A stretch of DNA of 64,000 nucleotides, from positions 1 to 64,000 of the forward strand of contig JBGSIA010000183.1 in NCBI GenBank assembly GCA_041751935.1. Direction: 5' to 3'. Shown here piece after piece: positions 6,011 through 14,390 of the stretch (its first letter is position 1; every line of letters starts with the position of its first letter). The DNA is from JBBSJZ01 sp041751935. Lineage in GTDB: Bacteria > Planctomycetota > Planctomycetia > Pirellulales > Pirellulaceae. A program made the position numbers and the translations under genes. The notes under the pieces are model-generated. The model made no database searches. It was given only the letters and a program-made list of their open reading frames with translations, and was not told the origin of the DNA.

Positions 6011-8971
6011 ATGCCGCTGTGGCAGATTGATATTTATCCCGCCGAAGGTCACGTCGATCGTGATGCCGCTCGCACGTGCGAAGAAATCGCCGAACTGGGG
6101 CTCGGCAAGAATGTTTCCGTTGTCTGTGCACGAGGATTTCTGGTTCAAGGCGACTTTGCCCTCGCCGAAGCCACTCGACTTGCCAATATGCTACTCGCTG
6201 ACCAGGTGACCGAACGAGCCGTCGTCGCTATCGCTGGACAAGACACGTTGTCACAGCCACCGATGATGCTGACTCATGCAGTCGCCGGTGTTTCGACGCT
6301 CGTGAATGTGTTGCCCAAACCAGGCGTGATGGATCCGGTCGCAGCCAGTACCACCGGTGCAGCGAAGGATGCGGGTATCGATGTGCACGCGGTGAGGACA
6401 TTTCGCAAGTACTGGTTAGGTAATGTCGACGACAAATCGTTGGACTCAATTTGTCGTAAGGCACTGTCGAACGATTCCGTTGAGCAGGTCGTTGTCGGGC
6501 CACTGCGAATCGAAGAACTTGATGTGGGGTCACCCTACGAGTTCCAACTCGTTACGGTACCGATTCGCTCGCTGGACGACGCAGGACTGGAACGATTGTC
6601 GCGTGAGGGCCAGTTGTACTTGACACTGGTAGAGATGCAAACGATTCGCGATCACTTCGCCTCCATTGGCCGCGACCCAACCGATATCGAGTTGGAAACC
6701 GTCGCCCAGACATGGTCCGAGCACTGCAGCCATAAGACGCTGGCAGGTCGGATTCATTATCGAGGCCCGTCGGCCGACGGAACGCCCGGCGGCGACGAAC
6801 GGCACTTTGATAACATGCTCAAGGAAACTGTATTCGCAGCGACGCAAACGATTCGCAAGTCACTGGGCGAAGACGATTGGTGCGTCAGTGTTTTCAAAGA
6901 CAATGCCGGTGTCGTGATGTTCGACGATGTGATGCACGCTTGCTTTAAGGTCGAAACTCACAACCATCCTTCGGCATTGGAGCCTTACGGAGGTGCGAAT
7001 ACGGGACTCGGTGGAGTGATTCGCGATCCTCTCGGTACAGGATTGGGTGCTCAACCGGTATGCAACACCGATGTATTTTGTTTTGCTCCGCCGGATACGC
7101 CAGCGGACTCGTTGCCGCCGGGAGTGCTGCACCCACGGCGAGTGATGAAAGGCGTCGTTTCGGGAGTCCGCGACTATGGAAATCGCATGGGTATTCCCAC
7201 CGTCAACGGTGCCGTCTACTTCGATGAACGATACCTTGGCAATCCGCTTGTTTATTGCGGCAACGTGGGACTGATCCCCGTGGGGATGGAAGAGAAACGG
7301 GCCGAGCCAGACGATTTGATTGTGGCGTTGGGCGGGCGCACCGGACGCGATGGGATTCACGGTGCGACGTTCAGTTCCGCGGAACTGACCAGTGAGTCGG
7401 AGTCGCTGTCCGGTGGCGCTGTGCAGATTGGCAACGCGATCACCGAAAAGATGGTGATGGACGTACTGTTGCAGGCACGCGATCGTGGCTTGTTCAATGC
7501 TGTTACGGACTGCGGTGCGGGTGGATTCTCCAGTGCCGTTGGCGAGATGGGGGAAGAGCTCGGCGCGGAAGTTTGGCTCGATCAAGCGCCGCTCAAGTAC
7601 GAGGGTTTGAGCTACACCGAGATTTGGATTTCCGAAGCTCAGGAACGGATGGTGTTAGCGGTACCTCGCGAATCGTGGGATGAGTTGCACGAATTGTGTG
7701 CCAGCGAGGGTGTCGAAGCAGCTGTGATCGGCGTCTTTGTGCCGACAGGACGATTGGTATTGACCTACCAGGGACAAGTCGTTGGTGACGTCGAGATGCA
7801 ATTTTTGCATGAAGGACGACCGCCTGTGATTCGCGATGCCGTCTACTCGCCGTCACCTTCCAAGCCGCTGCACGTTTCCTTGGAACCTCACCAAAACCAC
7901 GAAGCCCTGTTGGCGATCATGGGCAGCTTGAACGTAGCAAGTAAACATTGGGTGATCCGCCAGTACGATCACGAAGTGCAAGCGGGCAGTGTGGTGAAGC
8001 CGCTGGTGGGACCGATGTGCGATGGCCCGAGTGACGCGGCGGTGATCCGACCGCGGATTGGCAGCCGTCGAGGGTTGGTGATCTCCTGCGGTATGAATCC
8101 ACGGTTCGGTGATTTCGACACGTACCATATGGCTGCTTCGGCGATCGACGAAGCCATACGAAATGCAGTCGCTGTCGGTGCGGATCCAACGCGGATCGCG
8201 ATCTTGGATAACTTCTGTTGGGGATACACTGATCGCGCCGAAACACTCGGCTCACTCGTCCGCGCGGCGATCGCTTGTTACGACATGGCGGTCGCACTGG
8301 GTACACCGTTCATCAGTGGCAAGGACAGTCTGAACAATGAGTTCAGTTACAACGACGCTGCTGGGACACGACAAACGATCGCCATTCCGCCGAGTCTATT
8401 GATCAGCGCGATGGGGCAAATCGAGGATGTTGCTCAAGCCGTTACCATGGACGCGAAAGCGGTGGGGAACCAAGTATTCATCGTTGGTGAAACGCGATGT
8501 GAACTTGGCGGATCGCATCTCTCGCTCGTGCGAGAACTTTGCGGTGGTGAGGTTCCACAAGTGAACGTGAACGTCGCCAAGGCAACATTCGCGGCGATGC
8601 ACCGTGTGATTCGCAGCGGCTGGGTGCGCGCCTGTCACGACTTGAGTGAGGGTGGTTTAGCGGCCGCTGCAGCGGAAATGGCGATGGCGGGTGGGCTGGG
8701 CATCGATCTGGACATCGAGGCCGTTTGTGCCGAACAGTTATCGCCGACCGAAGCACTGTTCAGCGAATCGAATTCACGTTTCTTGGTGGAAGTCAAACCG
8801 GAGAATGCCGCTAAGTTTGCGAGTGAAATGTCGGCAAGTAGCGTTTGGGCTGCGGCTCTGGGTACAATAACACCCGAGGCGATTGTTAACCTTCGCGTTG
8901 ATGATTTGTCGGTTTTGAAAGCTGAACTGGACGATATCAAGAACGCTTGGTTGCGCCCGTTGGATTGGTAG
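6011..8971 (+). CDS. purL: FGAM synthase, PurS-PurS-PurL fusion
   Basis: A 986-residue phosphoribosylformylglycinamidine synthase, which converts FGAR to FGAM with ATP and glutamine-derived ammonia in purine synthesis. Residues 1 to about 180 look like two tandem PurS-like domains (first from WQIDIYPAEGH, second from VNVLPKPGVMDP). The PurL body follows, with the conserved TWSEHCSHK near residue 240, KVETHNHPSALEPYGGANTG, and a C-terminal ATP-grasp-like half with FISGKDSLNNEF and CHDLSEGGLA. It is longer than small PurL (about 740) and shorter than the single-chain enzyme (about 1300). There is no glutaminase domain, so PurQ must be encoded elsewhere. The ribosome binding site is AAAGG. Confidence 0.93.
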   Translation: MPLWQIDIYPAEGHVDRDAARTCEEIAELGLGKNVSVVCARGFLVQGDFALAEATRLANMLLADQVTERAVVAIAGQDTLSQPPMMLTHAVAGVSTLVNVLPKPGVMDPVAASTTGAAKDAGIDVHAVRTFRKYWLGNVDDKSLDSICRKALSNDSVEQVVVGPLRIEELDVGSPYEFQLVTVPIRSLDDAGLERLSREGQLYLTLVEMQTIRDHFASIGRDPTDIELETVAQTWSEHCSHKTLAGRIHYRGPSADGTPGGDERHFDNMLKETVFAATQTIRKSLGEDDWCVSVFKDNAGVVMFDDVMHACFKVETHNHPSALEPYGGANTGLGGVIRDPLGTGLGAQPVCNTDVFCFAPPDTPADSLPPGVLHPRRVMKGVVSGVRDYGNRMGIPTVNGAVYFDERYLGNPLVYCGNVGLIPVGMEEKRAEPDDLIVALGGRTGRDGIHGATFSSAELTSESESLSGGAVQIGNAITEKMVMDVLLQARDRGLFNAVTDCGAGGFSSAVGEMGEELGAEVWLDQAPLKYEGLSYTEIWISEAQERMVLAVPRESWDELHELCASEGVEAAVIGVFVPTGRLVLTYQGQVVGDVEMQFLHEGRPPVIRDAVYSPSPSKPLHVSLEPHQNHEALLAIMGSLNVASKHWVIRQYDHEVQAGSVVKPLVGPMCDGPSDAAVIRPRIGSRRGLVISCGMNPRFGDFDTYHMAASAIDEAIRNAVAVGADPTRIAILDNFCWGYTDRAETLGSLVRAAIACYDMAVALGTPFISGKDSLNNEFSYNDAAGTRQTIAIPPSLLISAMGQIEDVAQAVTMDAKAVGNQVFIVGETRCELGGSHLSLVRELCGGEVPQVNVNVAKATFAAMHRVIRSGWVRACHDLSEGGLAAAAAEMAMAGGLGIDLDIEAVCAEQLSPTEALFSESNSRFLVEVKPENAAKFASEMSASSVWAAALGTITPEAIVNLRVDDLSVLKAELDDIKNAWLRPLDW

Positions 8972-8998
8972 TCGAGTTCGATCAAGAGGACGTTTTGG

Positions 8999-9763
8999 AT
9001 GCCGCTACACGACTGGACCCGCGTCAGCCCAGGCACGTACCACGGCTTCCATAGTGCCTGGATCACGGAACTGGCGAGGTTGCTCAACAATGGTTTGTTG
9101 CCAAAGCCTTTTTATGCTGAAGCGGAGCAGGTCGCTGGCGATACCGGACCGGATGTGCCTGCCTTGGAAGCGCCCGATGAGCCCCCGTTCGACGCGGATG
9201 AAAATGTTTCGGGCCAAGCGAAAGTTGCTGTTTTGAGTCAGTTGAAGCCTGTGGTAACTTTGACACAAACTGCTTCGGAAGCGGAAGTCTACTGCATGCG
9301 CCGCAATCGTCTGGCCGTGCGACATACTTCCGGTGATCGGTTGATCGCCTATTTGGAACTCGTGTCGTCAGGCAATAAAGCAAGCCGACGAGCGTTGGAT
9401 CGATTACTGGACAAAGTTTACAGCGTGCTGGACCAAGGAATTCATTTGCTAGTTGTCGATCCCTACCCGCCGGGAATATTCGATTCACAAGGTATCCACG
9501 GAGCAATCTGGAACGAGATCGATCCACTTTCCGAGTTCACTTTCCCCGACGAGCGGCGTAGGACAGCAGTGTCGTATCATGCGCTGCATCCGCCTGTTGC
9601 ATATGTTGAGCCGTTGGCTTTGGGTGCCTGCTTGCCGCTAATGCCGCTGTTTCTTGATACTCAACGTTACGTTAATGTGCCTCTCGAAACCGCTTATAGC
9701 CTTGCCTTTGAAGCGATCCCAAAACGTTATCGCGATCAGCTCACTGAAGGACTTACCGCATGA
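8999..9763 (+). CDS. DUF4058 family protein
   Basis: A 254-residue cytoplasmic protein of unknown function that I place in DUF4058. The N-terminus MPLHDWTRVSPGTYHGFHS, the middle EAEVYCMRRNRLAVRHTSGD, and the late LDRLLDKVYSVLDQGIHLLV and YPPGIF segments fit that group, which is common in planctomycetes and cyanobacteria. It has no signal peptide or membrane segment. It lies 27 bases after purL with an AAGAGGA ribosome binding site and overlaps the next gene by four bases, so it is probably cotranscribed with purL and translationally coupled to the Fe-S protein gene. No catalytic motif is obvious. Confidence 0.8.
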   Translation: MPLHDWTRVSPGTYHGFHSAWITELARLLNNGLLPKPFYAEAEQVAGDTGPDVPALEAPDEPPFDADENVSGQAKVAVLSQLKPVVTLTQTASEAEVYCMRRNRLAVRHTSGDRLIAYLELVSSGNKASRRALDRLLDKVYSVLDQGIHLLVVDPYPPGIFDSQGIHGAIWNEIDPLSEFTFPDERRRTAVSYHALHPPVAYVEPLALGACLPLMPLFLDTQRYVNVPLETAYSLAFEAIPKRYRDQLTEGLTA

Positions 9764-10749
9764 TCTCCGCAGCTAAACTCAATACCTGGACCGTCGTCGT
9801 CTCACGCGGCCAGTCGCGTAATCCTGAGAAACGTGAATTGGAACAGAAGATCGCCGACGGAGCGGCGACACTGGAAGGCGTTGATGTACTCGTCATTCCG
9901 CATTTGTACGATTTGCCCCGCTCGAGCCAATCGTTTGAGCAACTAAGTGAGCTCGATGGCGACTTGATCGTTGTCTCGTGGATCTACGAGCGAGCAGCAC
10001 GTTGGGTGCTGGACCGAAATGGTATCCAGGGCCAGGCTGGAGAAGTACTCCTGGGTCCCGATGTCGATGATGACGAGCCCCTTGCCGTCGACGAAGAAAC
10101 GCCCAAGTCGCGACTCGTGGACCAATTTCCGAGAGTGCAACGCAAGGTGCATTGCATCGATTTGAAACTTGGCGAAGACTCAAAATTATTCTTGGACGAG
10201 ATCCGCCGGATCACTTCGACCGACGAACTTGCCGAAGCCGAAACGAGTCTACCAATCGTCGGCGGCAAGTTGGTGCAAATCGACGAACCGACCGCACGAC
10301 GGTGGTACCCGGTGATTGACTTCAGCCGCTGCACGAATTGCATGGAGTGTATCGACTTTTGCTTGTTTGGTGTTTACGGAGTTGACGGTGGCGAAAGTAT
10401 CCTCGTGGAACAACCGGACAACTGTCGCAAAGGTTGCCCGGCCTGTAGTCGCGTGTGTCCAGAAAATGCGATTATCTTTCCTCAGCACAAAGCGCCCGCG
10501 ATTGCTGGCGCCGAAGTCGATGGTGGGGAAGGCTTCAAGATCGACTTGTCGCAGTTGTTTGGTGCTCCGACCAAAGACGAAAATCCCATCGCGACTGCGG
10601 CACGAGAGCGGGATGAGCAGTTACTTCTCGCTGGTCGTGATGCCGTGGGCGTCGACGACCTATTGCGCAAACGACACGAAAAGCGTGAAACCGGTCCCAA
10701 AGATTCACTCGATTTGCTGATTGATTCTTTAGAAGAGTTTGATCTTTAG
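9760..10749 (+). CDS. Ferredoxin-like 4Fe-4S protein
   Basis: A 329-residue protein. Residues 1 to about 170 form an alpha/beta-looking region with no motif I recognise. A ferredoxin module follows at about 185-245. The first cluster motif is C-x2-C-x2-C-x3-C in RCTNCMECIDFCLFGVY; the second is C-x3-C-x2-C-x3-C in CRKGCPACSRVCPENAI, with one extra residue in its first spacing. This suggests two 4Fe-4S clusters. An acidic C-terminal tail of about 60 residues is probably flexible. It is translationally coupled (ATGA) to the DUF4058 gene. It may carry electrons or hold clusters for a partner, but the partner is not evident. Confidence 0.8.
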   Translation: MISAAKLNTWTVVVSRGQSRNPEKRELEQKIADGAATLEGVDVLVIPHLYDLPRSSQSFEQLSELDGDLIVVSWIYERAARWVLDRNGIQGQAGEVLLGPDVDDDEPLAVDEETPKSRLVDQFPRVQRKVHCIDLKLGEDSKLFLDEIRRITSTDELAEAETSLPIVGGKLVQIDEPTARRWYPVIDFSRCTNCMECIDFCLFGVYGVDGGESILVEQPDNCRKGCPACSRVCPENAIIFPQHKAPAIAGAEVDGGEGFKIDLSQLFGAPTKDENPIATAARERDEQLLLAGRDAVGVDDLLRKRHEKRETGPKDSLDLLIDSLEEFDL

Positions 10750-10766
10750 CGTTTCGTGTTCGTTTC

Positions 10767-10781
10767 GCCAAAGTGTTTGGC
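10767..10781. repeat. Small hairpin downstream of the Fe-S gene
   Basis: GCCAAA-GTG-TTTGGC forms a perfect 6-bp stem with a 3-base loop, 17 bases after the stop of the Fe-S protein gene. It may stabilise the 3' end of the purL-operon transcript. No U-run follows, so it is not a standard intrinsic terminator. Confidence 0.35.
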
Positions 10782-10897
10782 AAATTCACTGCGCGAGCAC
10801 GATTCGTTTTTGCCTAAATTAACTCCAGCAGCATTCATCAGCCGCGACTTCTTTTCTAGCTGAATTCCGAACCCGGCAATGTCCGATAGCTGGTTGT

Positions 10898-13168
10898 ATG
10901 TCTCGCAACCTGGAGTTAGCTGTGCCGTCGTATTCACGTTCGATCCAAAGTCGCGTTTCCTACCGTCGCCAGTTCTTTGCTGTCATGCTTGCGACGTGTG
11001 TGTGCGACCAAGTGAATGCGGATTCGCCCACTTTGAACACGCCCGAATTGTCGCCGCCGGTGGCCGTTCCGGCGGGCACACCGACAACGACCACTCTCCA
11101 GATCCGCAATGCGACTCGCCCATGGGCAGATACCAAGCCCGAGGATTTCGAACCCGCTCTTCGTTTCCGATCACCCGCACTTACCGTTTCGGATCGTAAG
11201 CCTCAAGCCTCAAAACCGAGCACGACCTCCGGAGGTCAATCTTTACATCAACGTGCTGGAGAAGTTATCCCGCCAGCGACCATCCCGCCTGCGACTCGCG
11301 ATTGGATGACGACTGATAATTGGGTAGCGCGAGAGGCTGTCAATCGCCAACAGCCGCTACGCGACCCGGCGGCGACAGCCGAGCCGACTGTTCCGACGAG
11401 TTCGCAACCGCCCAGCGTGATGCTTCCCCCTGCTGCGCTCAAACCAATGGACACGCCCCAGGCAGTGCAGTCGGAAGCCACAAAGCCAACGCTTCCGATC
11501 CGGAAGCCAACCTTAGTTGAAACGAAATCGCCGTCGCCTTTGGAACCCGTCTCGCCCCCTCAGTTGAATTTGTTGCGGCAGTCTGGGCCGTCGGCATTGA
11601 CTCCCGCACAGCAAACGCCGCCCGAAAGCGAATGTGGCTATGAAAGCAATGCAAGTAGCGGAACCGCCGAAGAGGCTCTGGGAAACGATCTACCGGCGCT
11701 CAATGCACCCAATCGCGATGAAGCCGAACCGACCCCCGAACCGACTGCCAATTCGCATTCGAAATCAGGTGACGAGAATGGGACCGTTGACGATAGAGAC
11801 TCGGCTGAGGTGAGAGACTCAGTGGGCGGAGTTCCCTTGCGTCCTCTGAGAATCACTCGTGATGGCAAACCGACCGATCGAGTCCTGGACAAGTCGATCC
11901 GCGGACTACTAGATCGTTCACAAGTCTCCAGCATCTATGTTGGCGATGACCAGCCACCGGAAAACCGTGAGATGGAACTGCGAGATGCACCGGAGAAGCT
12001 GCACGAAGGAGATAATGAACCGAAGCAGCGGTTCGTTGAGGAAATTGAGATCGAGCTTGACGAAGAACAATCGGCACGGCTGACCACGCCCGAGCGAGTT
12101 GAAAAGCAGCCGTCGGTGCCGCACGACGTCGAGCTTGATTACACCGGACGCGCGGTGGTTAAGATGCCCTTGACCGCACCTGTTCGTCAAATGCAACCAG
12201 TGATGCGAGCTTGCTTGAGTTACTATCACGCACATCCTGACGACGCCAGCGAGCGAAGCAACTGGGGGATGATGCACCAAATTATGGTGTATGGGGCAGA
12301 TACGAACATCAAAGTCGGTCGCAACTCACACAACGCGATCGCATGGATCGCCGGGAACAATGCCTGTCGGGGACAAAAGCTGCTTGTTGCTGGTCCACGC
12401 GGCATCGAGGCCAAGAGCGGTGTCGGTCTGCAAGGACACCAGGGGCAATTTCTGGCCGTGTTGTCATTGTGCGGTGTTCCCGATACTTATCCCCTTTACT
12501 CCGGCCGTACTCGATTCACGGTTCGTGATCTTGTTCGTCGTGAAGCCGCCGCATGCAAGTCCGGCGAAGAATTGACATTCACGTTGATTGCCCTGTCGCA
12601 TTACCTAAGCAGCGACGAATCATGGATTGCCTCAGATGGTCAAACCTGGGATTGCGAGCGGCTGATCCGCGAAGAGTTGTCGCAACCGATCGTGGGCGTC
12701 GCTTGTGGTGGTACGCATCGTTTGATGGGCTTAGCTCACTCGCTTCGAAATCGTCGTGGTGAGGGCGGAGAGATCACGGGGCAGTGGCTGCGCGTTGAAA
12801 AATTTTTGGACGAGTTTGTAGATTACACTTACCAGCTACAGAATCGCGATGGTTCGATGAGTACCTCTTGGTTCGAGGAACGCGGCGACAACGGCGAGTT
12901 GGATCGCAAGGTGCAAACAACTGGACACATGGTCGAATGGCTACTGACCTACACGCCGGATTCCGAATTGCAAAACCCGCGACTAGTCGCCGCCGTACGC
13001 TTCCTGCTCAATGCAATGGAATCGGACCACAAACACGATTGGCAGCCTGGTCCCAAGGGTCATGCGTTGCGATCGCTGGCAATGTACTATGACCGAGTTT
13101 ACCGTAGCGGTCGCGCGTGGAGTCGTCCCACGGCAATGGCACGATCGGGTAATTCGACGCGCCGGTAG
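10898..13168 (+). CDS. Large exported planctomycete protein with alpha-toroid-like C-terminus
   Basis: 756 residues. A short hydrophobic segment (FFAVMLATCVCDQVNADS) around residues 25-43 looks like a signal peptide. Residues 45 to about 390 are rich in Pro, Thr, Ser and Glu, low in complexity and probably disordered. The C-terminal 350 residues are globular and helical, with repeated units such as WGMMHQIMVYGAD, GHQGQFLAVLSLCGV and YTYQLQNRDGSMSTSWF, resembling the squalene-cyclase/prenyltransferase alpha-alpha toroid fold. I see no cyclase DxDD motif, so a binding or structural role is as likely as catalysis. A GTG at 10922 with GGAG upstream is an alternative start. Fold assignment is by eye. 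Confidence 0.7.
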   Translation: MSRNLELAVPSYSRSIQSRVSYRRQFFAVMLATCVCDQVNADSPTLNTPELSPPVAVPAGTPTTTTLQIRNATRPWADTKPEDFEPALRFRSPALTVSDRKPQASKPSTTSGGQSLHQRAGEVIPPATIPPATRDWMTTDNWVAREAVNRQQPLRDPAATAEPTVPTSSQPPSVMLPPAALKPMDTPQAVQSEATKPTLPIRKPTLVETKSPSPLEPVSPPQLNLLRQSGPSALTPAQQTPPESECGYESNASSGTAEEALGNDLPALNAPNRDEAEPTPEPTANSHSKSGDENGTVDDRDSAEVRDSVGGVPLRPLRITRDGKPTDRVLDKSIRGLLDRSQVSSIYVGDDQPPENREMELRDAPEKLHEGDNEPKQRFVEEIEIELDEEQSARLTTPERVEKQPSVPHDVELDYTGRAVVKMPLTAPVRQMQPVMRACLSYYHAHPDDASERSNWGMMHQIMVYGADTNIKVGRNSHNAIAWIAGNNACRGQKLLVAGPRGIEAKSGVGLQGHQGQFLAVLSLCGVPDTYPLYSGRTRFTVRDLVRREAAACKSGEELTFTLIALSHYLSSDESWIASDGQTWDCERLIREELSQPIVGVACGGTHRLMGLAHSLRNRRGEGGEITGQWLRVEKFLDEFVDYTYQLQNRDGSMSTSWFEERGDNGELDRKVQTTGHMVEWLLTYTPDSELQNPRLVAAVRFLLNAMESDHKHDWQPGPKGHALRSLAMYYDRVYRSGRAWSRPTAMARSGNSTRR

Positions 13169-13174
13169 ACCCTG

Positions 13175-14389
13175 TCAGTTCGCGGTTTGTCGAGAATCCA
13201 AACGCACCGGAGTGCCTGGTTTGAGCGTATCACTGGGGTAGACGATGACTTTGTCATTTGCGGTTAAACCTTGGATGATTTGGGTATGTGTGTCATTTTG
13301 CAAACCGATCACAACCGGACGTAGATCAGCTTGGCCGTTGACCACGGCGAGCACGTGCCACTGGCGTTGGTGTCGAAATAGGGCACTATTGGGAATTAAC
13401 AACGCCTTATCCAACTCCTGCATCGTGATGCTTGCTTCCACTCGATAGCCGTCGCCTAGACGTGAAATCCGATCTGGCGGTTCGTTGAAGTCGGCGATGA
13501 TGTTCACGCGTTGTTCTTCAACGCCAAGTGACGACACTTTGGTAAACGCTGCAGGTTCGATTACGCGAACATAGGCCTTTAGCGGCGACTCGCCTCCCCA
13601 ATGCTGGATCGTCATTTCTGCGCCCGGCTTGATGCGAACGGCATCGGTGGACAGCACATCGATCTCGATTTCCAAGTTGCCTGGATCGCCCAATTCGATA
13701 AGCGGAGTTCCAACACTGACGACTGCGGAACTTTGTTGCAACACCCGCAGCACGCGGCCTGCGATTGGCGAGTGAATTTCAAAAGGATTTACGGTCACGG
13801 GCTCAGCCGGTTCGCTAATTTGATCCACGGCAGCCTTAGCCATTTGTAATTCATAAGCGGCGATTTCCGTATCAAACTTCGCCGTTTTGATGGCTTGAGC
13901 ACTCGCGAGTTGTTCCGAATGGGCGACATCGAATTCGTCTTGCGAAATGGCGTTTTGAGGGAGCAATCTTTTGGCACGTTCTAACTTAGTTGAACTTAGA
14001 GTGAAATTGATTTCTGCCTGATCAGCACTTGACTTGGCTCGCTCCAAAGCGGCCTCTGCGGCCTGGACTCTCGCCCAAGCTTCCGCTCGTTCGCGTGAAT
14101 CGAGCATCGCCGGATCGCTCGGGACAATCACTGCCAATAGCGTCTCTTCGCGGCAAGAATCACCCGCATCCAGTTCAATTCGTGACATACGTCCGGACAC
14201 TGGGGCCGAGACAACATACTTCTCTCGAATGCGTGTCTTTCCGTCCTCTTGAACGTACACTCGCAAGGGGCCGATCGTGGCCGTCGCATATTCAACTTCC
14301 ACTGGCTGTGGAAACAAGGCAAAAATGCCAACCATTGCCACGGCAACTAACAACACGCCCCATAGCAAAGTCTTTAAAGTAAACTTCAT
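13175..14389 (-). CDS. HlyD/DevB-type membrane fusion protein
   Basis: A 404-residue periplasmic adaptor anchored by one N-terminal membrane segment (residues 7-27). It has the split biotinyl-lipoyl halves (YVVSAPVSGRMSRIELDAGD and IHSPIAGRVLRVLQQSSAVV) around a long alpha-helical hairpin at about 95-200, then a beta-barrel region ending near residue 390. Such proteins link an inner-membrane ABC transporter to an outer-membrane channel. It is the last gene of the ATPase-permease-adaptor operon, one base after the permease stop. The substrate is unknown; DevB-type (glycolipid) and MacA-type (peptide or macrolide) systems share this arrangement. It converges with the 756-residue gene with only six bases between stops. 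Confidence 0.88.
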   Translation of the reverse strand: MKFTLKTLLWGVLLVAVAMVGIFALFPQPVEVEYATATIGPLRVYVQEDGKTRIREKYVVSAPVSGRMSRIELDAGDSCREETLLAVIVPSDPAMLDSRERAEAWARVQAAEAALERAKSSADQAEINFTLSSTKLERAKRLLPQNAISQDEFDVAHSEQLASAQAIKTAKFDTEIAAYELQMAKAAVDQISEPAEPVTVNPFEIHSPIAGRVLRVLQQSSAVVSVGTPLIELGDPGNLEIEIDVLSTDAVRIKPGAEMTIQHWGGESPLKAYVRVIEPAAFTKVSSLGVEEQRVNIIADFNEPPDRISRLGDGYRVEASITMQELDKALLIPNSALFRHQRQWHVLAVVNGQADLRPVVIGLQNDTHTQIIQGLTANDKVIVYPSDTLKPGTPVRLDSRQTAN

Positions 14390-14390
14390 A

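Noticed and set aside
6860..7585. 241-codon open frame on the minus strand inside purL
   Set aside because: It lies wholly antisense to a strongly conserved part of purL and its peptide is Arg/His/Ser-rich with no domain. It is a by-product of codon bias.
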